A stretch of 15,104 nt of DNA from Claveliimonas stercoravium (GTDB lineage Bacteria; Bacillota; Clostridia; Lachnospirales; Lachnospiraceae). The notes beneath the pieces are model-generated. The model worked only from the letters and a program-made list of their open reading frames with translations. It was not told where the DNA came from and did not search any database. Made by a program: the position numbers and the translations under genes. Below are positions 1-6,606 of the stretch, one piece after another. Positions within the stretch are counted from its first letter, which is position 1, and every line of letters starts with the position of its first letter. The stretch is taken from positions 1-15,104 of the forward strand of contig DWZW01000056.1 in the NCBI GenBank assembly GCA_019117345.1. Direction: 5' to 3'.

Positions 1-623
1 GCGATGGAGGTGATGGTGGTGATCACAAAGTAGGAGACCACAGCGCCCAGCACCTTGTGGCTGTTAAAGAGCTGCCCCAGGACGACCGATGCCTCTATGA
101 CGATCACATTGCCAAAGGCGCTCACAACAACGAGGAGCAGCATGTAGAGCAGGAAGAGGTTGAAGTCTCCCTGGCCCTGGAAGCCCAGCAGGCGGATGAA
201 CTCATCCCAGTGTTCGCTTAAGGGCACCGTTATGACGGGGACGGCCATCAGGATGTAGGCGCACAGGTAGATGAGCAGCATGTCGATGAAGCTCCAGATG
301 CTCCCGGCAATGGTCTTGGACAGGAGGTGCATCCCCCTTGTCACCGGGAGGGTGTTGGTCAGATACCCCTCGTCTGAGAACAGATTTTTGTAAAATCTCA
401 CGGCGATGACAATGCAGGTCCCAAAGGAGACACCGGCAAACAGGATGATGTAGATCACAAAGGTCAGTGTCAGGAGGAACTCGTTGATCTCATCTGCCTC
501 AAAATCAATCCTTCCCGTCAGGAAAACGCGCCCGAACACGGTGGCGACCACCAGGAAAATATGGATGATGAGCAGGAATTTTGTGATGGATCTTAAGTCG
601 TATTTAATAAGTTTTCCTAGCAT
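1..623 (-). CDS. ABC-2 type transporter permease (partial, C-terminus beyond left edge)
   Basis: Membrane subunit of an ABC exporter. It pairs with the ATPase encoded immediately upstream. Reading the minus strand from the ATG at 623 gives about 207 residues starting MLGKLIKYDLRS and then several long hydrophobic segments (around residues 13-33, 50-75, 115-140 and 165-207). The alternation of a short cytoplasmic lead, a TM helix and a polar loop resembles ABC-2 permeases. The segment LTNTLPVTRGMHLLSKTIAG resembles the cytoplasmic loop found in such permeases after the second helix. The start codon overlaps the ATPase stop by 7 bp (617-623), so the two are probably translationally coupled. The gene runs off the window, so its length and C-terminus are unknown. 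Substrate cannot be told. The class is fairly sure and the exact subfamily is not. Confidence 0.8.
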   Translation of the reverse strand, partial: MLGKLIKYDLRSITKFLLIIHIFLVVATVFGRVFLTGRIDFEADEINEFLLTLTFVIYIILFAGVSFGTCIVIAVRFYKNLFSDEGYLTNTLPVTRGMHLLSKTIAGSIWSFIDMLLIYLCAYILMAVPVITVPLSEHWDEFIRLLGFQGQGDFNLFLLYMLLLVVVSAFGNVIVIEASVVLGQLFNSHKVLGAVVSYFVITTITSI

Positions 624-1318
624 CTGAACACCTCCCTGAATAAAGCGTCTACAGATTTGCCCTGGTCCATCCGGATCTCGTCCACTGTCTGGTTCAGCAC
701 GAGCTGCCCCTGCCTGAGGAAGAGCACCCGGTCGAGGATGTTCTCAATGTCCGTGATGAGATGGGTGGACAAGAGGATGGTGGCATCCTCGCTGTAGTTC
801 GTGAGGATGGTGCGCAGGATGTAATCTCTTGCGGCGGGGTCCACGCCTCCGATGGGTTCGTCCAGGATGTACAGGCGGGCGTCCCGGCTCATGACAAGAG
901 CCAGCTGTACCTTCTCCTTTGTGCCCTTGGACAGAGTGCGCATCCTGGCGTTCACGTCGATCTCCAGGTCCGTCATCATGTGGTAGGCTCTGTCCGTCAC
1001 GAAGTTCTCGTAAAAATCCGCAAAATAGGAGATGATATCCCTGATCTTCATGGACGGGTCCAGATAGCTGCGCTCCGGAAGATAGGAGACAAGCTTCTTT
1101 GTCTCCACCCCGGGTGCCATGCCGTCCACCAGGACCACGCCCTCCGTGGGGATGAGCAGGTCGTTGACAAGCTTGATCAGCGTGCTCTTTCCGCTGCCGT
1201 TTGGTCCCAGGAGCCCTACGATCTGACCGGGGGCCAGTGCCAGATTCAGATTGGTGAGGGCGTAGCACATGTTGTTATACTTTTTGGAAAGCCCCTTACA
1301 TTCTAATATCGGCTTCAT
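617..1318 (-). CDS. ABC transporter ATP-binding protein (YtrB-like)
   Basis: Cytoplasmic ATPase subunit, 233 aa, that powers the adjacent permease. Visible motifs are Walker A GPNGSGKST (residues 38-46), ABC signature LSKGTKEKV (129-137), Walker B LYILDEP (149-155), D-loop GGVDP (157-161) and switch histidine H186 in LLSTHL. The usual Q-loop glutamine is replaced in YLPERSYLD (about 79-87), as in many small drug or antibiotic-response ABC ATPases. All catalytic residues are intact. The start ATG (1318) lies 2 bp after the gntR stop, and its AAGGAGG ribosome binding site sits inside the end of gntR, so co-translation is likely. The layout gntR-ATPase-permease matches YtrA-type operons, which in Bacillus respond to cell-envelope antibiotics. 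That role here is inference. Confidence 0.93.
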   Translation of the reverse strand: MKPILECKGLSKKYNNMCYALTNLNLALAPGQIVGLLGPNGSGKSTLIKLVNDLLIPTEGVVLVDGMAPGVETKKLVSYLPERSYLDPSMKIRDIISYFADFYENFVTDRAYHMMTDLEIDVNARMRTLSKGTKEKVQLALVMSRDARLYILDEPIGGVDPAARDYILRTILTNYSEDATILLSTHLITDIENILDRVLFLRQGQLVLNQTVDEIRMDQGKSVDALFREVFRC

Positions 1319-1320
1319 AC

Positions 1321-1689
1321 TCAGTGTTCCTCCTTTACTGCTTCCTCGATGAGAGAGAGCGTCTCTTCGTCCCGGAAGCCTAGACTTCTCATTTTCTCAA
1401 AGAACTCCGCGATATGGCGGGAAGCCTGTTCTTTTTTCATTTCCTTTAGCATCTGTTCATCCTCCGTGATAAAACGTCCGCTGGTCCGCTGGGCATATAC
1501 AAGACCGCTCCGCTCCAGCTCGGAGAGAGCCTTCTGCATCGTGTTGGGATTCACCGCGGCCTCCACCGCCAGGTCCCGCACGGAGGGAAGCTTGTCACCG
1601 GGCTTGTATATTCCGGCTATGATATCCTGCTGGATCCGTTCCATAAGCTGCAGGTAGATGGGGCGGTCATTATCTAAGTCCCATGGCAT
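1321..1689 (-). CDS. GntR family (YtrA-type) transcriptional regulator
   Basis: Short GntR repressor of 122 aa. It has an N-terminal winged helix-turn-helix (about residues 9-75; core GDKLPSVRDLAVEAAVNPNT, then the wing LVYAQRTSGRFI) and a brief helical tail (80-122). There is no large effector domain. This architecture is characteristic of the YtrA subfamily, which controls neighbouring ABC transporter genes. The start chosen is the ATG at 1689, because GAGGTGA lies 5 nt upstream. A longer in-frame reading from 1758 would begin inside the promoter and operator region and has no ribosome binding site. It is first gene of the operon with the ATPase and permease. An inverted repeat in its promoter (1738-1765) suggests autorepression. 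How the inducing signal is sensed is unknown. Confidence 0.92.
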   Translation of the reverse strand: MPWDLDNDRPIYLQLMERIQQDIIAGIYKPGDKLPSVRDLAVEAAVNPNTMQKALSELERSGLVYAQRTSGRFITEDEQMLKEMKKEQASRHIAEFFEKMRSLGFRDEETLSLIEEAVKEEH

Positions 1690-1737
1690 GTGATCACCTC
1701 GCTTTTCTTGTGACATGTATGGCTGTAAAAAATAAAA

Positions 1738-1765
1738 TGTATTATCTATATAGTACAATAATACA
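1738..1765. promoter_or_regulatory. Inverted repeat, likely operator of the GntR regulator
   Basis: Perfect 8-bp arms TGTATTAT (1738-1745) and ATAATACA (1758-1765) flank a 12-bp centre that itself contains the palindrome CTATATAG (1746-1753). The element overlaps the predicted -10 region of the gntR promoter, the classical position for a self-repressing operator. Binding by the neighbouring GntR protein is inferred. Confidence 0.6.
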
Positions 1766-1783
1766 TTTGGGGGAAAAAGTCAA
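1755..1783 (-). promoter_or_regulatory. Promoter of the gntR-ABC operon
   Basis: On the minus strand, TTGACT (1783-1778) is followed after 17 nt by TATTGT (1760-1755). The -35 matches the sigma-A consensus at 5 of 6 positions and the -10 at 4 of 6. The inverted repeat covers the -10. The leader to the gntR ATG is about 60 nt. Confidence 0.55.
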
Positions 1784-1784
1784 G

Positions 1785-1816
1785 AAAAAAGCCGGACTAA
1801 AAGCCGGCAATTTTTT
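1785..1816. terminator. Bidirectional terminator overlapping the nfo stop codon
   Basis: Stem GCCGG (1791-1795) pairs with CCGGC (1804-1808) around an 8-nt loop. It is flanked by A6 (1785-1790) on one side and T6 (1811-1816) on the other, so it can work in both directions. Read on the minus strand it ends nfo transcription. The nfo stop TAG (1799-1797) lies in the loop. It also separates nfo from the gntR promoter beginning at 1783. Confidence 0.65.
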
Positions 1817-2693
1817 CGAGAAGTTCCGGGTCAAAGGAGCCCTGCCGGAGCATCTCAATCTCATATTTGTAGGGAGCGAAGGATTTCTTCGGCTGGGTGG
1901 GGGAGGGGACGTAGGGGGTCTCCAGTATCTTCGGCACATCCTCAAAATCCGGGTGGTGTACAATGTAGTTCAGCGCCTCAAAGCCAATCTGTCCGAAACC
2001 GATATTGGCGTGCCTGTCCTTGGCGGCGCCGGCCGGATTTTTGCTGTCGTTGATGTGGAAGACGGCAATCTGGTCCTTCCCGATGAGGCGGTCAAACTCC
2101 TCTATCACGCCGTCGAAATCGTGGATGATATCGTAGCCGCTGTCGCTGGTGTGGCAGGTGTCAAAGCAGACCCTCAGCTTGTCGCTGCAGGTGACACCGT
2201 CGTAGATGCGGGCCAGCTCCTCGAAGCTGCGGCCGATCTCAGAGCCCTTTCCGGCCATGGTCTCCAGGGCGATGCACACCGGGGTGTCCGGTGTCAGGAT
2301 GTGGTTCAGGCCCCGGATGATCTGGCCGATGCCTGCGTCCACCCCGGCTCCCACATGCGCCCCGGGGTGCAGGATGAGGACCCGGCTCCTGCAGGCGGCG
2401 GCCCGCTCCAGCTCCAGGGCCAGGAACCGCTCTGCCAGCTCATAGGTCTCAGGCTTGACCGTGTTGGCCAGATTGATGATGTAGGGAGCGTGGACGACGA
2501 TATCATCAATCCCATGTTCCTCCATGTACTCCCAGGCGGGCCCTATGTTCAGCTCACTGATCTCTTTTCTTCTCGTGTTCTGGGGAGCGCCGGTGTAGAA
2601 CATGAATGTGTCCGCCCCGTAGGAGACAGCCTCCTTCGCGGAGCCCAGGAGCATGTCCTTCCCGCTCATTCCCACATGAGAACCTATTTTCAT
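1797..2693 (-). CDS. nfo: Endonuclease IV (AP endonuclease)
   Basis: Zinc-dependent apurinic/apyrimidinic endonuclease of base-excision repair. It cuts the DNA backbone 5' to abasic sites and removes 3'-blocking groups. From the ATG at 2693 the protein is 298 aa, close to the family's usual length. The expected trinuclear-zinc ligands can be placed: H68 (HAPYIINLA), H109 (LILHPG), E144 (IALETMAGKG), D178 and H181 (CFDTCHTSD), H213 (VFHINDSK), D226 and H228 (KDRHAN), and E258 (ILETPY). Y71, the expected damaged-site residue, is present. The start is supported by GAGG 9 nt upstream and by the conserved opening MKIGSHVGMSG. A longer reading from 2768 adds a tail not expected in the family. Single-gene transcript with its own promoter and terminator. 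Confidence 0.97.
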   Translation of the reverse strand: MKIGSHVGMSGKDMLLGSAKEAVSYGADTFMFYTGAPQNTRRKEISELNIGPAWEYMEEHGIDDIVVHAPYIINLANTVKPETYELAERFLALELERAAACRSRVLILHPGAHVGAGVDAGIGQIIRGLNHILTPDTPVCIALETMAGKGSEIGRSFEELARIYDGVTCSDKLRVCFDTCHTSDSGYDIIHDFDGVIEEFDRLIGKDQIAVFHINDSKNPAGAAKDRHANIGFGQIGFEALNYIVHHPDFEDVPKILETPYVPSPTQPKKSFAPYKYEIEMLRQGSFDPELLEKIAGF

Positions 2694-2756
2694 ATTGTGA
2701 TCCCTCGTTTCTGAAAAGTCTGTTGTCAGCCCGTTTTGCGTCCGGGTCTGGCAATG

Positions 2757-2785
2757 AGGGTAGCACACCCGGGCGGAAAATGCAA
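2757..2785 (-). promoter_or_regulatory. Candidate promoter of nfo
   Basis: Minus strand TTGCAT (2785-2780), 17-nt spacer, TACCCT (2762-2757) preceded by TGC, giving an extended -10 (TGn). The -10 hexamer itself is weak (3 of 6), so this is tentative. It would give a leader of about 60 nt and would lie divergent from the argS promoter. Confidence 0.35.
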
Positions 2786-2851
2786 GAAAGAAAAAAGTGC
2801 ATAATATGGAAAAGAGGATGTTGAGAGAAAAGCCCGATCATGGTAGACTTA

Positions 2852-2857
2852 TATAAT
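2852..2857 (+). promoter_or_regulatory. -10 element upstream of argS
   Basis: A perfect TATAAT lies 50 nt before the argS start. No good -35 is visible at 16-18 nt, so the promoter is either activator-dependent or weakly matched. The resulting leader is only about 45 nt. That rules out a T-box riboswitch, a device often found upstream of aminoacyl-tRNA synthetase genes in this phylum. Confidence 0.45.
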
Positions 2858-2864
2858 AGTGTCA

Positions 2865-2881
2865 GGATGCAGAGGGCATCC
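2865..2881 (+). other. Small hairpin at the 5' end of the argS leader
   Basis: GGATGC (2865-2870) and GCATCC (2876-2881) form a perfect 6-bp stem with a 5-nt loop. It would sit within a few nucleotides of the transcript's 5' end if the TATAAT at 2852 is used. There is no T-tract, so it is not a terminator. A role in mRNA stability is possible but unproven. Confidence 0.4.
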
Positions 2882-2906
2882 CGGCCGCAGGAATGGAGGA
2901 AAAAGA

Positions 2907-4673
2907 ATGAAACAGCTGATAGATATGATCACGGAAGAGATGGAAGAGGCGTTTGAGGCGGCGGGGTATGACCGCTCCTACGCCAAGGTCACCCTGTCCA
3001 ACAGGCCGGACCTGTGCGAGTACCAGTGCAACGGAGCCATGGCGGGAGCGAAGGCCTACAAAAAAGCTCCCTTTATGATCGCCCAGGACGTGGTATCCCA
3101 GGTGAGGGGGGGAGGCTGCATCCTGTCTGTGGAGGTAGTGAAGCCCGGCTTCATCAATATCAAACTGGACGATAAATATATAGCAGGCTATCTGAATGAG
3201 ATGGGGGAGGACATAAAGCTGGGAGTGGAGGAGAGCAGCGCACCCCAGACGATCCTCATCGACTACGGCGGACCCAATGTGGCCAAGCCTCTCCATGTGG
3301 GACATCTCCGCTCCGCCATCATCGGGGAGAGCATTAAGCGTATCTGCCGGCTCATGGGACACAAGGTGCTGGGGGACATCCACATGGGAGACTGGGGCTA
3401 CCAGATGGGCCTCATCATCACAGAGCTGAGGAAGCGCCAGCCGGAACTCCCCTACTTTGACGACTCCTTTGAGGGAGAGTATCCCGAGGAGGCACCCTTT
3501 ACCATCGGGGAGCTGGAGGAGATCTACCCCACAGCCAGCGCCTACGCAAAAGAGCATGAGGACTACCGGGAGGAAGCATTGCATGCGACCTATCTCCTGC
3601 AGAACGGGCACAGGGGATACACGGCTGTGTGGAAGCATATCATGGCGGTGTCTGTGGCGGACCTGAAGAAGAACTACAGCAATCTGAACGTGGAATTTGA
3701 CCTCTGGAAGGGAGAGGCCGACGCCCAGCCCTACATCCCGGATATGATCGAGAGGCTGAAAAAAGAAGGGTTCGCCCGGGTGGACCAGGGGGCTCTCGTC
3801 ATCGACGTGAAGCGTGAGGATGACACAAAGGAAATCCCGCCCTGCATGATACAGAAGTCAGACGGGGCTTCCCTCTACGGCACCACGGACCTTGCCACCT
3901 TAGTACAGAGAGAGAAGGACTATCATCCGGACCAGGTCATCTACGTGGTGGACAAAAGACAGGAGCTCCACTTTACGCAGGTGTTCCGGGCTGCCAAGAA
4001 GACAGGCATCGTGCCGGAGGAGACAAGACTGAGGTTCCTGGGCTTTGGCACCATGAACGGCAAGGACGGAAAGCCCTTCAAGACAAGGGAGGGAGGCGTT
4101 ATGCGCCTGGAGAGCCTGATCGCGGAGATCGACGAGGAGATGTACCGCAAGATCACGGACAACCGGACCGTGGGAGAGGAGGAAGCAAAGGAGACGGCGA
4201 AGACCGTGGGACTTTCTGCCATCAAGTACGGCGACCTCTCCAACCAGGCGGCCAAGGACTATGTCTTTGACGTGGACAGGTTCACCTCCTTTGAGGGAAA
4301 TACAGGTCCCTACATCCTCTACACCATCGTGCGCATCAAGTCCATCCTGGCCAAATATACAGAGGCAGGCGGGGCGCTTGAGGGACTTGCCATCGCGGGA
4401 GCCCACGGGGATGAGGAGAAGGCCCTCATGCTGGAGGCGGCCAAGTACAACGGCATGATGGAGACAGCCTTTGAGGAGCTGGCGCCCCACAAGGTATGCG
4501 CCTACATCTATGAGCTGGCCAACGCCTTCAACCGGTTCTACCACGAGACGAAGATCTTGGCAGAGGAGGATAAGGAAGTGCAGAAGAGCTACATCGCCCT
4601 TCTCGTGCTGACAAAGAGGATACTGGAGAGTTGTATCGACGTGCTCGGCTTCGAGGCGCCGGAGAGGATGTAG
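2907..4673 (+). CDS. argS: Arginine--tRNA ligase
   Basis: Class I aminoacyl-tRNA synthetase that charges tRNA-Arg with arginine in the cytoplasm. The 588-aa protein has the N-terminal Add-1-type tRNA recognition domain (about residues 1-95), and a Rossmann catalytic core with the HIGH equivalent HVGH (130-133) in the context GGPNVAKPLHVGHLRSA. The loop MNGKDGKPFKTREGG (383-397) replaces the canonical KMSKS, as known for many ArgRS enzymes. A C-terminal helical DALR-type anticodon-binding domain (about 455-588) contains the AFNRFYHE segment. The ATG at 2907 follows GGAGG by 7 nt and begins the conserved N-terminus. A longer reading from 2859 has no support. The AlaX-like gene starts 10 bp downstream and is probably cotranscribed. 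Confidence 0.97.
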   Translation: MKQLIDMITEEMEEAFEAAGYDRSYAKVTLSNRPDLCEYQCNGAMAGAKAYKKAPFMIAQDVVSQVRGGGCILSVEVVKPGFINIKLDDKYIAGYLNEMGEDIKLGVEESSAPQTILIDYGGPNVAKPLHVGHLRSAIIGESIKRICRLMGHKVLGDIHMGDWGYQMGLIITELRKRQPELPYFDDSFEGEYPEEAPFTIGELEEIYPTASAYAKEHEDYREEALHATYLLQNGHRGYTAVWKHIMAVSVADLKKNYSNLNVEFDLWKGEADAQPYIPDMIERLKKEGFARVDQGALVIDVKREDDTKEIPPCMIQKSDGASLYGTTDLATLVQREKDYHPDQVIYVVDKRQELHFTQVFRAAKKTGIVPEETRLRFLGFGTMNGKDGKPFKTREGGVMRLESLIAEIDEEMYRKITDNRTVGEEEAKETAKTVGLSAIKYGDLSNQAAKDYVFDVDRFTSFEGNTGPYILYTIVRIKSILAKYTEAGGALEGLAIAGAHGDEEKALMLEAAKYNGMMETAFEELAPHKVCAYIYELANAFNRFYHETKILAEEDKEVQKSYIALLVLTKRILESCIDVLGFEAPERM

Positions 4674-4683
4674 GTGTCGGGAA

Positions 4684-5874
4684 ATGACTGGAAAACTGTT
4701 TTACGAGGACAGCCACATGAAGGAATTTGAAGCCCGGGTCCTCTCCTGCGAGGCCTGCGAGGAGGGAGGCGGCTTCTGGACCGTGCTGGACCAGACCTGC
4801 TTTTTCCCGGAGGGGGGCGGCCAGTATGCGGACACCGGATACCTGGGAGAGACAAAGGTGGTGGATGCCCGGGAGAGGGACGGCATTGTGTACCACAGGA
4901 CAGAAGCTCCCCTGGAGCCGGGGGAACTGGTCCGGGGCCGGATCGACTGGGAGGAGCGCTTTGAGAAGATGCAGCAGCACACCGGGGAGCACATCGTCTC
5001 CGGCCTCGTCCACAGCCGCTTTGGATACAACAACGTGGGCTTTCACCTGGGCAGCGACTACTGCACCATGGATTTTGACGGCCCCATTTCCCCGGAGGAG
5101 CTCCGGGAGATCGAGTGGGAGGCCAACCGGGCGGTGGCCCTGGACCTGGAGGTCATTGTGCAGTATCCCTCAAAGGAGGAGCTGGGGCACATGGAGTACC
5201 GGAGCAAGATAGAGATAGAGGGACAGGTCCGTATCGTGAGCGTGCCCGGCTATGACGTGTGCGCCTGCTGTGCGCCCCATGTGGACCGGACGGGTGAGAT
5301 CGGGCTCATCAAGCTGGTGAACCGGATGAACTATAAGGGCGGCGAGCGCATCACCATGCTCTGCGGCTTCCGTGCCCTTCGCGATTACGATTCCAAGCTG
5401 ACGGCCGCCAGGGAGATAGGAGCTCTCCTGTGTGAGAAGGAGGACCAGATCGCGGGGGCAGTGAGAAGGCAGAAGGAGGAGCTGGAAAAGCAGAAGTATG
5501 AGAATGGAAGGCTCATGCATCAGCTCCTTGTTTTCCGGGCAAAGGAAATTCCTGTCGAGGGATCGATGACCGCGGTTTTTACTGACGACATCAGGGGCGA
5601 TGCGCCGAGGGAGCTGATGAACCTCCTGCTGGAGAGGGGGGCTTTTATCTGCGGCGTATTTGCGGCGGCCGGGGACGGAGGATGGCGGTATGTGATCGGC
5701 AGCAGGCAGGCGGACGTGCGGCCGCTCGGGAAGGCCCTGAACAGCCGGTTTGAAGGCAGGGGCGGAGGAAAGCCGGGCATGGTCCAGGGGACCCTGACAG
5801 GCAGCGAGGCGGATATCCGCGCGGCGGCAGAGGGATTTATAAAAGGATCCGGGACAGAAAAGGGAACGGAATAG
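4684..5874 (+). CDS. Alanyl-tRNA editing protein (AlaX-like, with DHHA1 domain)
   Basis: Free-standing homologue of the AlaRS editing region, expected to hydrolyse mischarged Ser- or Gly-tRNA-Ala in trans. The 396-aa protein contains the AlaRS-like beta-barrel start (CFFPEGGGQYADTGYLG, about 39-55), the zinc/catalytic histidines H99 and H103 in HTGEH, and the C195-x3-H199 pair in CCAPHV. The second SAD part includes YKGGERITMLCG (217-228). A short coiled coil (about 240-275) is followed by a C-terminal DHHA1 domain ending in GRGGGKPGMVQG (about 358-369). No aminoacylation or anticodon domains are present, so it is not a full AlaRS. AGGTG over the argS stop is a weak ribosome binding site, suggesting translational coupling. 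Which mischarged amino acid it prefers cannot be read directly. Confidence 0.93.
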   Translation: MTGKLFYEDSHMKEFEARVLSCEACEEGGGFWTVLDQTCFFPEGGGQYADTGYLGETKVVDARERDGIVYHRTEAPLEPGELVRGRIDWEERFEKMQQHTGEHIVSGLVHSRFGYNNVGFHLGSDYCTMDFDGPISPEELREIEWEANRAVALDLEVIVQYPSKEELGHMEYRSKIEIEGQVRIVSVPGYDVCACCAPHVDRTGEIGLIKLVNRMNYKGGERITMLCGFRALRDYDSKLTAAREIGALLCEKEDQIAGAVRRQKEELEKQKYENGRLMHQLLVFRAKEIPVEGSMTAVFTDDIRGDAPRELMNLLLERGAFICGVFAAAGDGGWRYVIGSRQADVRPLGKALNSRFEGRGGGKPGMVQGTLTGSEADIRAAAEGFIKGSGTEKGTE

Positions 5875-5877
5875 AAA

Positions 5878-5920
5878 AGAGACAGGAGTATCTCCCCGAG
5901 AGGGGCTCCTGTCTCTCTTT
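5878..5920. terminator. Bidirectional terminator between the two tRNA-editing genes
   Basis: An 11-bp perfect stem, AGAGACAGGAG (5878-5888) with CTCCTGTCTCT (5906-5916), is topped by an inner CCCC/GGGG pairing (5894-5897 with 5902-5905). A pyrimidine-rich tail CTTTCT follows on the plus strand and AAAA precedes it. It lies between two convergent genes and can serve both. Confidence 0.8.
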
Positions 5921-5934
5921 CTGTCAGGATGGCT

Positions 5935-6426
5935 TTACAGCCTGATCTTGATCACGTCCACATCCAGGTCCCAGAGGAACTTGTCCAGGTCCTTGAAGGA
6001 CAGGAAGACAGTGGCTGTGTTCTCCAGGGGATGGATGCCCAGGCTCTTGCAGCGGCTCAGATCCTTGTCGATGAAGAATTCTACCGCGTGGTCCGTGTCG
6101 TTCATCAGTCCGAAGGGGGATACGCTCCCCTGCTTCAGCCCCAGATATTTTTCCAGGCGCTCCTCAGAGGCAAAGCTTAAGTTGCCGGCCCCGAGCGTGC
6201 GGCTCAGTGCCTTCAGGTCCACCTTTTTCTTTTCATCGCAGGTGACAAGGAAGTGACGTTTTCCCTTGGCGTCCCGCAGGAACAGGTTCTTGCACAGAGT
6301 CCCCTTCTGAGGCAGGCCGAGACGGTCCATGTCCTCCATCGTGTGGACGGGCTCGTGCTCGACCACTTCATATTTAATGCCCAGTCTGTTCAGGGCATCG
6401 TAAACGCGCTGTTTCTGATCTTCCAT
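5935..6426 (-). CDS. Prolyl-tRNA deacylase of the YbaK/EbsC (ProXp-ala/PrdX) family
   Basis: Single-domain trans-editing enzyme of 163 aa, expected to remove wrongly attached amino acids (typically alanine) from tRNA-Pro. The family's key lysine is K46 in KNLFLRD. The substrate-pocket segment is GSVSPFGLMND (100-110). The C-terminal HPLENTATV (132-140) matches the conserved H-x-N-T-x-T pattern. The length fits a stand-alone ProXp-ala/PrdX protein rather than a ProRS INS domain, and no synthetase domains are nearby. The start ATG at 6426 has AGGAG 11 nt upstream. It converges on the AlaX-like gene and shares its terminator. The exact substrate (Ala- versus Cys-tRNA-Pro) is inferred from family resemblance. 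Confidence 0.92.
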   Translation of the reverse strand: MEDQKQRVYDALNRLGIKYEVVEHEPVHTMEDMDRLGLPQKGTLCKNLFLRDAKGKRHFLVTCDEKKKVDLKALSRTLGAGNLSFASEERLEKYLGLKQGSVSPFGLMNDTDHAVEFFIDKDLSRCKSLGIHPLENTATVFLSFKDLDKFLWDLDVDVIKIRL

Positions 6427-6461
6427 GATAAATCAAGCTCCTTTCGTGGGGTGTTTCTATT

Positions 6462-6467
6462 ATTATA
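6462..6467 (-). promoter_or_regulatory. -10 element of the prolyl-tRNA deacylase gene
   Basis: Minus strand TATAAT (6467-6462), 35 nt before the ATG. No convincing -35 lies at 17 nt, so this is a partial call. It is divergent from the CPBP promoter, whose -35 starts 42 nt away. Confidence 0.4.
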
Positions 6468-6508
6468 GGGCGAAACCGGGAGAAATGAAAGAGTTTATAG
6501 TTTTTTAA

Positions 6509-6537
6509 TTGCAACTTTTCTGTTTCGGAAGTAGAAT
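6509..6537 (+). promoter_or_regulatory. Promoter of the CPBP protease gene
   Basis: TTGCAA (6509-6514), a 17-nt spacer and TAGAAT (6532-6537) give a good sigma-A promoter. The leader of about 60 nt contains a hairpin, CCTGCC/GGCGGG (6556-6571), closed by a GGAA (GNRA) tetraloop. Confidence 0.6.
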
Positions 6538-6606
6538 ATAGAAGAATTTTGAGGTCCTGCCGGAAGGCGGGGCGTACAATGATCCAGAAAGCGAGGCTTA
6601 TGATAT

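Noticed and set aside
1683..2714. A 343-codon plus-strand frame
   Set aside because: Exact antisense shadow of nfo, which has all nine metal ligands. The composition is Val/Gly/Asp-rich and there is no domain.
2821..2857. TTGAGA (2821-2826) as the -35 of the argS promoter
   Set aside because: The gap to TATAAT is 25 nt, too long for a sigma-A promoter.
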